Positions 41,919 to 49,071 of a stretch of DNA of 64,000 nucleotides are shown piece by piece (the first letter of the stretch is position 1; each line of letters starts with the position of its first letter). A program made the translations under genes and the position numbers. The notes under the pieces are model-generated. The model saw nothing but the letters and a program-made list of their open reading frames with translations, was not told the DNA's origin and ran no database searches. The stretch spans positions 558,001 to 622,000 of the forward strand of contig NZ_CP094467.1 of NCBI RefSeq assembly GCF_023347235.1, written 5' to 3'. This stretch comes from Faecalibacterium sp. I4-1-79 (GTDB taxonomy: Bacteria > Bacillota > Clostridia > Oscillospirales > Ruminococcaceae).

Positions 41919-42407
41919 GTCCCCTTACGGGGATAAATTGTAATCTGACCAGTTCACCAACGACACGCCCGACAAGGTGTTTCCGTCCCCTTGCGGGGAG
42001 AACCCTCTCAGTCACGGCTTACGCCGTGCCAGCTCCCCCGACGGGGGGAGCTTTCGCAGCTGCCGTTACCCTGTACTAAGCTCTCCCTTCGGGAGAGCTG
42101 GCGCGCAGCGCCTGAGAGGGTTTTGCGGGGATAAGTTGAAATCTCTGCTATCGTTCTCGTGTCAAAGACTGCAATCGAGTTTCCGTCCCCTTACGGGGAT
42201 AAGTTGTAATGGTATCCTTCGGTAACCGTGGCTGCAGTAGCAAAGTTTCCGTCCCCTTGCGGGGATAAGTTGTAATCTGCGCCATATCAAGGCATGGAAT
42301 ATGAGCATCGTTTCCGTCCCCTTGCGGGGATAAGTTGTAATTTACTACAGGTATTGACATCAAGAAAGCCCTTGAGTTTCCGTCCCCTTGCGGGGATAAG
42401 TTGTAAT
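41913..42407 (-). CRISPR. CRISPR array 2, 6 repeats including one degenerate and one interrupted
   Basis: Same 32-bp repeat as array 1 but ending TTGTAAT instead of TTGAAAT. Repeats: 41913-41944 (degenerate), 41979-41998 plus 42125-42142 (interrupted), 42179, 42245, 42310, 42376-42407. The repeat at 42179 has TTACGGGG. Spacers are 33-36 bp. Read on the minus strand from a leader at 42408. The right half of the interrupted repeat ends GAAAT like array 1, unlike its neighbours. Confidence 0.96.
41999..42122. mobile_element. Palindromic MITE-like element inside a repeat of array 2
   Basis: 124 bp at exactly the same nucleotide of the repeat as in array 1, between TTGCGGGG copies at 41991-41998 and 42123-42130. 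Outer arms are the same as in array 1 and in the same orientation, but the ~24-bp core (42053-42077, TTCGCAGCTGCCG ...) is the reverse complement of the array 1 core with a few changes. Confidence 0.85.
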
Positions 42408-42503
42408 AGCAAACTTCACCGGAAAAGCGCGAAAAATACGCGCAAAACAGGGAAGAACGCATAATACAAAACTTATTATACCTCTTTTTGCCGCAAAAGA
42501 AAA
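42408..42503 (-). promoter_or_regulatory. Leader of CRISPR array 2
   Basis: AT-rich. A perfect minus-strand TATAAT lies at 42480-42475, about 70 bp before the first repeat; the matching -35 (TTTTCT, 42503-42498) is weak. Confidence 0.65.
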
Positions 42504-42580
42504 GAACGTTTTCAGGAAAAAAGGCCGGATTCCGGGGTGCGAAGCGGAAAGCCCGGCGGGCGCAAAATGCCCGCAGCGCA

Positions 42581-42630
42581 CAAAACCCGCCCGGCGAGGC
42601 AGAAAGTGCTCCGGCAGGGCGGGTGTTTTT
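42581..42630 (-). terminator. Terminator of serC-serA
   Basis: Minus strand ACCCGCCCTGCC ... GCCTCGCCGGGCGGGT followed by TTTG. Moderate T-run. Confidence 0.6.
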
Positions 42631-42648
42631 GGTGCTGCTTTGGGCGGT

Positions 42649-43809
42649 TTACAGGATGCGCACCCGGATGACGGCGGGGATGCTGCTCAGCTTCTCGCTC
42701 AGGCGGGCGTCCACGGCACCGGTGGCGTCCAGCATGGTGTAGGCCATGTTCTTTTTGCTCTTGTTCACCATGTTTTCGATGTTCAGACCCGCTTCGGTGG
42801 TCAGGGCGGTGATCTGGCTGATCATGCCCGGCTCATTCTTGTGGATGATGCAGATGCGTTTGCCGCCGGCGCGGGGCTGGTGCACCTCCGGCAGGTTGAC
42901 CGAGTGGGTAATGTTGCCGTTGCGCAGGTAATCGCTCAGCTCCTGTGCCGCCATGATGGCGCAGTTGTCCTCGGCTTCCGGGGTGGAAGCGCCAAGGTGC
43001 GGGGTGCACACGATGCCGGGACGGCCCAGAATGGCCTCGGAGGGGAAGTCGGTCATGTAGCCGGACACCTTGCCGTTGTCCATGGCTTCCAGCAGGGCGG
43101 CGGTGTTCACCAGCTCGCCGCGGGCGTAGTTCAAAATCTTGACGCCGTCCTTGCACAGGGCAAGGGTCTGGGTGTTGATGGTGTCCTTGGTGGTGGGCAG
43201 GTAGGGCACATGGATGGTGATGTAGTCGCACAGGGGCAGCATATCGTTCAGGTTTACGCAGTGGTGCACCTGACTGCTCAGGTTCCATGCTGCTTCAATG
43301 GAGATGTAGGGGTCGTAGCCGTAGACCTCCATGCCCAGCTCGATGGCGCAGTTTGCCACCCGGGAGCCGATGGCACCCAGACCGATGACGCCAAGGGTCT
43401 TGCCCTTGATCTCGTTGCCCACGAACTGCTTTTTGCCCTTTTCCACGCTCTTTGCCATGGCCGGGTCACCGGCCAGTCCCTGACACCACTGGGCGGCGAC
43501 GGCCACGTTGCGGCTGCCTGCGATGAGCATCCCGATGACCAGTTCCGCCACGGCATTGGCGTTGGCACCCGGGGTGTTGAACACCACGATGCCCTGCTCA
43601 CTGCAGCGCTCCAGCGGGATATTGTTCACACCCGCACCGGCGCGGGCGATAGCCAGCAGATTGTTGTTGAAGGTGGTGTTCAAAAGGTCGGCGCTGCGCA
43701 CCAGAATACCGTCCGGGGCGTCGGCATCCACCGTGACATCGAACTGGTTCTTGGGCAGCTTTGCCAGCCCCACCGGGCTGATGGCGTTGAGCGTTTTAAT
43801 GGTGTACAT
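42649..43809 (-). CDS. serA: D-3-phosphoglycerate dehydrogenase
   Basis: 386 residues. First step of serine synthesis: oxidation of 3-phosphoglycerate with NAD. NAD-binding GVIGLGAIGSRVANCAIELGM, substrate-site RAGAGVNNIP and catalytic His in TPHLGASTPEAE are present. The last ~75 residues form an ACT domain (ICIIHKNEPGMISQITALTTEAGLNI), usually for serine feedback. GAGGGG precedes the ATG. Directly downstream of serC (15-bp gap), so one operon. Confidence 0.95.
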   Translation of the reverse strand: MYTIKTLNAISPVGLAKLPKNQFDVTVDADAPDGILVRSADLLNTTFNNNLLAIARAGAGVNNIPLERCSEQGIVVFNTPGANANAVAELVIGMLIAGSRNVAVAAQWCQGLAGDPAMAKSVEKGKKQFVGNEIKGKTLGVIGLGAIGSRVANCAIELGMEVYGYDPYISIEAAWNLSSQVHHCVNLNDMLPLCDYITIHVPYLPTTKDTINTQTLALCKDGVKILNYARGELVNTAALLEAMDNGKVSGYMTDFPSEAILGRPGIVCTPHLGASTPEAEDNCAIMAAQELSDYLRNGNITHSVNLPEVHQPRAGGKRICIIHKNEPGMISQITALTTEAGLNIENMVNKSKKNMAYTMLDATGAVDARLSEKLSSIPAVIRVRIL

Positions 43810-43824
43810 ATCTGAAACCCCTCT

Positions 43825-44907
43825 TTATGCATTCTCTTTGCGGAACTTCTCCATGAAGTCCACCAGCTTATCCACGCCCTCAGCAGGCATGGCGTTGTAG
43901 ATGGAAGCGCGCATACCGCCTACCAGACGGTGACCCTTCAGGTTCACAAAGCCCGCCTCGGCGGCCTCAGCGCAGAACTTTTTGTCCATGTCCGGATTGG
44001 GGCTGGTGAAGGTGACGTTCATGGTGCTGCGGTAGCGGTGCTCCACAGGATTTGTGAAGAACTCCTGCCCGTCCAGATAATCGTACAGCACCTTGGCCTT
44101 GGCTTCGTTGATCTTTTGCATATTGGCCAGACCGCCGATGTCGTTTTCCAGATACTTGAGCACCAGACCGGTCATGTAGATGCACCAGCACGGCGGGGTG
44201 TTGTACATGCTGTCCTTCGCCAGCAGGGTGGTGTAGTTCATCATGGTGGGCACGTTATCTGCGGCGTGACCCAGCAGGTCATCCCGGATGATAGCAATGG
44301 CCATACCGGCGGGGGCTACGTTCTTCTGCACGCCAAAGTAGATGCAGCCGTACTTGCTGACATCCACGGGCTTGGAAAGGATCATGGAGCTCATATCTGC
44401 CACCAGCGGTACGCCCTCCACCTGCGGCAGCTCCACATATTGGGTGCCGAAGATGGTGTTGTTCTGGCAGATGTGGATGTAGCTGGCGTCCTTGTCGTAG
44501 TCGATGGCGTTTACATCCGGGATATAAGTGAAATTTTTATCCTTACTGGATGCTACGATTTTGGCCTCGCCGAACTTGGCGGCCTCCTTGGCAGCCAGAC
44601 CCGAGAAGTTGCCGGACACGATGTAGTCTGCCTTGCCGGTGGTCATAAAGTTCAGCGGCACCATGGCGAACTGCTGGGTAGCACCGCCCTGAAAGAAGCC
44701 CACCTTGTAGTTATCGGGAATGTTCATCACCCGGCGCAGGGAAGCCTCGGTGTCCTTGATGATGGCATCGAACCACTTGCTGCGGTGGCTCATCTCCATG
44801 ACGCTCTGACCGCTGTCGCCGTATTCCAGCAGCTCGGCCTGTGCCTGCCGCAGCACCTTTTCGGGCAGCATGCTGGGGCCTGCGCTGAAGTTATATACTC
44901 GTGCCAT
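43825..44907 (-). CDS. serC: Phosphoserine aminotransferase
   Basis: 360 residues from ATG 44907 (AAAGGAGAGG upstream). PLP enzyme converting 3-phosphohydroxypyruvate to phosphoserine, second step of the serine pathway (also acts in B6 synthesis). MARVYNFSAGPSMLPEKVLR, SMILSKPVDVSKYGCIYFGVQKN (PLP lysine region) and HRLVGGMRASIYNAMP are diagnostic. First gene of the serC-serA operon. No serB was seen nearby. Confidence 0.95.
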   Translation of the reverse strand: MARVYNFSAGPSMLPEKVLRQAQAELLEYGDSGQSVMEMSHRSKWFDAIIKDTEASLRRVMNIPDNYKVGFFQGGATQQFAMVPLNFMTTGKADYIVSGNFSGLAAKEAAKFGEAKIVASSKDKNFTYIPDVNAIDYDKDASYIHICQNNTIFGTQYVELPQVEGVPLVADMSSMILSKPVDVSKYGCIYFGVQKNVAPAGMAIAIIRDDLLGHAADNVPTMMNYTTLLAKDSMYNTPPCWCIYMTGLVLKYLENDIGGLANMQKINEAKAKVLYDYLDGQEFFTNPVEHRYRSTMNVTFTSPNPDMDKKFCAEAAEAGFVNLKGHRLVGGMRASIYNAMPAEGVDKLVDFMEKFRKENA

Positions 44908-44989
44908 AATGAACCTCTCCTTTTCCTGTGATGCACCTATTACGCAGCACCGCCTGTTTTGCGGTGCGTCTGTTACTTTCCGTAGCCGT

Positions 44990-45019
44990 AGTATACCGGT
45001 TTTTCCCTGCCGAAAACAA
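44990..45019 (-). promoter_or_regulatory. Promoter of serC-serA
   Basis: Minus strand TTGTTT (45019-45014), 18-bp spacer, TATACT (44995-44990), 83 bp before the serC ATG. Confidence 0.7.
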
Positions 45020-45331
45020 GAGCATCTTTGCACAAAGATATGGCCCCTGTACCCCGCCTGATGGCACAAAGCATACAAATGTACGCCATGCGGAGACAAA
45101 ATATAAGACAAATGTAAAAGATGCGCGCTATCCCTTGGTTTCATGCGGATTTTCCACCCTTGCAGCTTTGGCGGAAATGCGGTATACTGGAAATACTAAG
45201 ACAAATGTAAAAGAAAACTCCCTCAGGCAAAACCTGATGGTTTTGCCAGCTCCCTCGGAGAGGGAGGCTCTGGCATGGCGGGAAGGTTTCTTATTGCATT
45301 TGATACTTTAGCACTGAGGGCGACGGCGTGC

Positions 45332-45494
45332 GCCCTCTCCGTCACGGCTTACGCCGTGCCACCTCTCCCAAAGGGAGAGGCAAGAGCACTGCCGGAAACT
45401 TTCGCATTACGCATAACGCTTTAGCAATGGGCTTTAAACCTTGGCTCCCCCTTTGGGGGAGCTGGCAAAGCCGATAGGCTTTGACTGAGAGGGC
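45332..45494. mobile_element. MITE-like palindromic element
   Basis: Ends GCCCTCTCCGTCACGG and GACTGAGAGGGC are near-inverted. Internal hairpins CACGGCTTACGCCGTG, CCTCTCCCAAAGGGAGAGG and CTCCCCCTTTGGGGGAG. Shares arm sequence with the elements inside the CRISPR repeats. Non-coding. Confidence 0.7.
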
Positions 45495-45528
45495 GCTCCC
45501 GCTAAAAAAAATTATGGAGGTACAACAG

Positions 45529-45951
45529 ATGTACGGTTTACCAGATACCCTGCGGCCGCTTTCGGCGGCGGAAGAACAGGTGATGTTGGCGGTGTGGGCG
45601 TGCCCGGGCGCGGCGGCGCGGCGGGACATCAGCCAGAAGCTCAAGGCCACCGGCTGGGCGGCGGCTACGGTGCTGAATTTTCTCTACCGGTTGGAGGAAA
45701 AAGGCTGGGTCAGGTCGGCAAAGCAGGGCAACTGCAACGTGTATGTGCCGCTGGTCACCCGGCGGGCGTACGGCGTGTACTGTATGCGGCAGCGGCTGGA
45801 CACCCTGTTTGACGGCGACCTTGCCGCCGCCGTTCATGCGCTGGTAAGCGAGAGCGGCTGCTCTCAGAGCGCCTTGGAGCAGGCCATCCGGGTGTTGGAG
45901 GAGAAGCATCAGGAGACGGAGGAGTACGACCTGTACGACCCCTACGGTTGA
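45529..45951 (+). CDS. BlaI/MecI/CopY-family repressor
   Basis: 140 residues from ATG 45529 (GGAGGT 7 nt upstream). The N-terminal winged helix is typical: LSAAEEQVMLAVWACPGAAARRDISQKLKATGWAAATVLNFLYRLEEKGWV. The C-terminal part serves dimerisation. No partner BlaR1-type sensor protease or beta-lactamase gene lies beside it, so its signal and targets are unknown; the next genes are citrate synthase and a MarR-like regulator. Confidence 0.85.
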   Translation: MYGLPDTLRPLSAAEEQVMLAVWACPGAAARRDISQKLKATGWAAATVLNFLYRLEEKGWVRSAKQGNCNVYVPLVTRRAYGVYCMRQRLDTLFDGDLAAAVHALVSESGCSQSALEQAIRVLEEKHQETEEYDLYDPYG

Positions 45952-45981
45952 ATTGTTTCATATTTTTTTACAAAATGTTGG

Positions 45982-46010
45982 TTGACAGCGAAGTATCCGT
46001 TCTGTAATAT
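45982..46010 (+). promoter_or_regulatory. Promoter of the citrate synthase operon
   Basis: TTGACA (45982-45987), 17-bp spacer, TAATAT (46005-46010), 59 bp before the ATG. Confidence 0.85.
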
Positions 46011-46069
46011 AAAAGCTATTGAAAAACGAGAAACTGATATGGACGAACAGGAAAGGAGCAGCCAGACAC

Positions 46070-47428
46070 ATGGATCATTTGCAGAATGTATTAAGCTACT
46101 TCGACCAGCAGCAGCCCCTTTGCGCAGAGCATGACCGCATCCCCAAGGACCTCTATCGGGAGTTCGGGGTCAAGGCCGGTTTGCGCGACGAGACCGGCAA
46201 GGGCGTGCTGGCAGGTCTGACCAACATCTCGGACATCCGGGCGTTCCAGTATGTGGACGGGGTCAAGCACCCGGCAGACGGTCAGCTGCTGTACCGCGGC
46301 TATGACGTAAAAGACCTCATCAACGGCAGCCGCGGCAGCCGCTTTGCCTTTGAGGAGGCGGGATATCTGTTGCTGTTTGGTCAGCTGCCCACCCCGGAGC
46401 AGCTGGAGCAGTTCTGCGCGGTGCTGGGCGAGTGCCGCACCATGCCCACCAACTTTACCCGCGATGTCATTATGAAGGCACCCAGCCACGATATCATGAA
46501 CAGCATGGCGCGCAGCGTGCTGACGCTGGCGTCCTACGACCCCAAGGCGGCAGATTTAGATACCGCCAACGTGCTGCGCCAGAGCATCCAGCTGGCGGGC
46601 ATCTTCCCCATGCTGGCGGTGTACAGCTACCACGCCTATAACCACTACGAAAAAGACGCCAGTATGTATATCCACCGCCCGGACCCCAGCCTTTCCACTG
46701 CAGAGAACTTTTTGCGGATGCTGCGCCCGGATATGCAGTACACCCCGCTGGAAGCCCGCGTACTGGACGTGGCGCTGCTGCTGCACGCCGAGCACGGCGG
46801 CGGCAACAACTCCACCTTTACCACCCGCGTGGTCACCTCTTCCGGCACGGACACCTACTCGGCCATGGCGGCGGCGCTGTGCTCCCTCAAGGGCCCGCGC
46901 CACGGCGGTGCAAACCTGATGGTCATGCACATGATGCAGAACATCCGGGACAACCTCCACGACATCGAGGACGACGAGGAGCTGGAAGCCTACCTGAAAA
47001 AGCTGCTCCATGGCGAGGTCTTCGACCGCAAGGGGCTCATCTACGGCATGGGTCACGCCGTCTACTCCCTGAGCGACCCGCGCGAGGTGGTGTTCAAGGG
47101 CTATGTGGAGCAGCTTGCCCACGAAAAGGGCCGGGATAAGGATCTTTCCCTCTACACCCGTATCGAGCGCATGGCACCGCAGCTGATCGCGCAGGAGCGC
47201 AAGATCTTCAAGGGCGTCAGCCCCAATGTGGACTTTTACAGCGGCTTTGTGTACGAGATGCTGGGCATCCCCATGGAGCTGTACACCCCGCTGTTTGCCG
47301 TGGCGCGCGTCATGGGCTGGAGCGCCCACCGCATCGAGGAGCTGCTCAGCGCCAACAAGATCATCCGTCCGGCCTACAAGAGCCTTGGCGGCACCCATGA
47401 TTATATCCCGCGCAGCCAGCGGGCATAA
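46070..47428 (+). CDS. gltA: Citrate synthase
   Basis: 452 residues; condenses oxaloacetate and acetyl-CoA. Active-site segments: HAEHGGGNNSTFTTRVVTSSG (His), GMGHAVYSLSDPR (His) and VNVDFYSGFVYEMLGIP (Asp). The extended N-terminus fits the larger citrate synthases of Clostridia. ATG 46070 has AAAGGAG 11 nt upstream; an earlier ATG at 46019 lies beside the promoter and is unlikely. Likely supplies 2-oxoglutarate for glutamate. Co-transcribed with the MarR-like gene 15 bp downstream. Confidence 0.93.
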   Translation: MDHLQNVLSYFDQQQPLCAEHDRIPKDLYREFGVKAGLRDETGKGVLAGLTNISDIRAFQYVDGVKHPADGQLLYRGYDVKDLINGSRGSRFAFEEAGYLLLFGQLPTPEQLEQFCAVLGECRTMPTNFTRDVIMKAPSHDIMNSMARSVLTLASYDPKAADLDTANVLRQSIQLAGIFPMLAVYSYHAYNHYEKDASMYIHRPDPSLSTAENFLRMLRPDMQYTPLEARVLDVALLLHAEHGGGNNSTFTTRVVTSSGTDTYSAMAAALCSLKGPRHGGANLMVMHMMQNIRDNLHDIEDDEELEAYLKKLLHGEVFDRKGLIYGMGHAVYSLSDPREVVFKGYVEQLAHEKGRDKDLSLYTRIERMAPQLIAQERKIFKGVSPNVDFYSGFVYEMLGIPMELYTPLFAVARVMGWSAHRIEELLSANKIIRPAYKSLGGTHDYIPRSQRA

Positions 47429-47443
47429 AGGGAGGGCATCAGC

Positions 47444-47896
47444 ATGGAAGAAATGCAGCAGCATCAGGGGGAATGGTTCTTCCTCCACGAGCTCAACGTG
47501 GATAAGGTGTTCAGCACCATCCAGCGGGCAGATTATCTCATCCTGTATTATATCAAGGTGGCGCAGGAGGAACACCCCGGCGAAAAACTCTATCTTGCCG
47601 ATCTTGCCGCCGCCATGGGGCTGCGGGTGACCGAGCTTTCCAAGGGCATCGAGAAGCTGCAGGACAGCGGCTTTGTAACATGGAAAACCGACCGCGAGGC
47701 CGGGCGCACCTATGTGGAGCTTTCCAGCAAGGCGGTGGAGCTGATGGCAGAGGAGCAGGCGCTTTTGCAGCGCTGCTACCGCCGGATGCGTGCCGAACTT
47801 GGGGACGAGGAGCTGCGCCGCGCCGCTGCCACCATGCAGCGCGCCACTGCCATCCTGAAAGAAGAGCGGGAGAAGGAGTTTCCCGCTGCACAGTAA
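47444..47896 (+). CDS. MarR-like winged-helix regulator
   Basis: 150 residues. Central winged helix: KLYLADLAAAMGLRVTELSKGIEKLQDSGFVTWKTDREAGRTYVELSSKA; flanking helices form the dimer. GGAGGG precedes the ATG. Its operon with citrate synthase suggests control of carbon flow or a redox/acid response, but ligand and targets are unknown. Confidence 0.82.
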   Translation: MEEMQQHQGEWFFLHELNVDKVFSTIQRADYLILYYIKVAQEEHPGEKLYLADLAAAMGLRVTELSKGIEKLQDSGFVTWKTDREAGRTYVELSSKAVELMAEEQALLQRCYRRMRAELGDEELRRAAATMQRATAILKEEREKEFPAAQ

Positions 47897-47904
47897 CGAT
47901 TATG

Positions 47905-47953
47905 AAAGAAAGACACCGGACAGCCTTGCAGGCCGCCGGTGTCTTTCTTTTTA
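47905..47953. terminator. Terminator between convergent genes
   Basis: AAAGACACCGG / CCGGTGTCTTT followed by CTTTTT; A-rich on the other side. Confidence 0.85.
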
Positions 47954-47964
47954 TAAAAATATTT

Positions 47965-49071
47965 TTATTTGATGCAGCTTGCGCAGGGGGTATAGCCTGC
48001 GGCAATGGCTTCGTCATAGCTGGAAAAGGGGACTTGGTTCTTTTCCGCAGGCAGGTTTGCGCAGGTGGGCAGATGGAACTTTTTGCTGTTCACATTGCCG
48101 ATGTAGGCCTGCTGCGCGGTGCTGGAGGACGACGGGTCGGTGGGGTTCAGTTGGCTGTCCGGCACAAAGTGCTCGGTGCCCACGGTGAAGTTCTGGCCGT
48201 CACTGCCAATGGTGATGGTGCCCTGCAGGTCGGTGCGGTAGACGTCCACCTTTGCATCCCGCAGAATGCTTAACGTTTCCTCGTGGGGGTGGCCGTACTT
48301 GTTGCCCGTGCCGCAGGAGATGACGCCCATTTCCGGCAGCACAGCGTTCAGAAACAGGTAGCCGGTACTGGTGCTGGAGCCGTGGTGCCCTACCTGTAAA
48401 ACATCAGCCTTCAGGTTGGCACCGCTGTTTACAAGGTCGGTCTCAGCGGTATTTTCCATGTCACCGGTCAGCAGAAAGCTGGTGTTGCCGTAGTCGATGC
48501 GCAGCACCAGCGAGGTGTTGTTGGTCTCGCTGTACTGCGTTACCGGGCCAAGCATGGTGACGGTGGCGTTGCCCAGCGGCCAGACCGTGCCCACGGAGGG
48601 CACCTCCAATTGTAAGCCCTGCTGCCGGGTGTACTTGACAAAATCGTTGAAGCATTTGGTGCTGCTCTCGGTCACCGGGCTGTAAGCGTGCCCCGCCGGA
48701 AACTTTGCCATTACGGCGGCAAGCCCGCCCACATGATCCTCGTGGGCGTGGGAGCAGAACACATATTGCAGTTGCTCCACCCCCTGCTTTTGCAGGTAGG
48801 ATACCACCAGACTGCCGTCGTCCACATTGCCGCCATCGTAGAGCATGAACTGTCCGTCACACTCTACCAATACGCTCAACGCCTGCCCTACGTCAATGAA
48901 GTGCATCTCAAAGGGCTGGCTTGCCCCGGTGGAGGGCTTGACGATGTGTCCGCCGTTGCTGTCACAGGCGGTAAGCCCCAGCGCCAGCACAGCGGCCAGC
49001 GCCAGCGCAGCCAGCCGCAGGAACAGGCGGCGGGGGAGCAGGGTTATTTTTTCTTCTTTCCGGTTTTCCAC
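47965..49071 (-). CDS. Secreted lipoprotein metallo-beta-lactamase-fold hydrolase (ComEC-like)
   Basis: 368 residues from GTG 49071. A signal peptide with lipobox LGLTAC (Cys ~36) anchors it outside the membrane. The MBL core is that of the ComEC C-terminal domain: MHFIDVGQALSVLVE, CSHAHEDHVGG (metal site), LTGDMENTAE and LQVGHHGSSTSTG. These enzymes may be nucleases or phosphodiesterases acting on DNA outside the cell. The C-terminal ~45 residues (KFHLPTCANLPAEK ... CASCIK) resemble an Ada-type metal-binding module. The start overlaps the ygiQ-like gene by 28 bp. Confidence 0.88.
   Translation of the reverse strand: MENRKEEKITLLPRRLFLRLAALALAAVLALGLTACDSNGGHIVKPSTGASQPFEMHFIDVGQALSVLVECDGQFMLYDGGNVDDGSLVVSYLQKQGVEQLQYVFCSHAHEDHVGGLAAVMAKFPAGHAYSPVTESSTKCFNDFVKYTRQQGLQLEVPSVGTVWPLGNATVTMLGPVTQYSETNNTSLVLRIDYGNTSFLLTGDMENTAETDLVNSGANLKADVLQVGHHGSSTSTGYLFLNAVLPEMGVISCGTGNKYGHPHEETLSILRDAKVDVYRTDLQGTITIGSDGQNFTVGTEHFVPDSQLNPTDPSSSSTAQQAYIGNVNSKKFHLPTCANLPAEKNQVPFSSYDEAIAAGYTPCASCIK

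Larger units (their letters stand above)
44908..45528. other. Intergenic region with palindromic elements
   Basis: About 620 bp between divergent serC and blaI-like genes. It contains the serC promoter, two occurrences of AAGACAAATGTAAAAGA (near 45105 and 45197), a short palindrome-rich piece (AGCTCCCTCGGAGAGGGAG, about 45250) and a MITE-like element at 45332-45494. No gene supported. Confidence 0.6.

Noticed and set aside
30462-42407. Idea that the locus is type III-B or III-D
   Set aside because: Gene order cas10-csm2-csm3-csm4-csm5-cas6, and the csm-like subunits, fit III-A.
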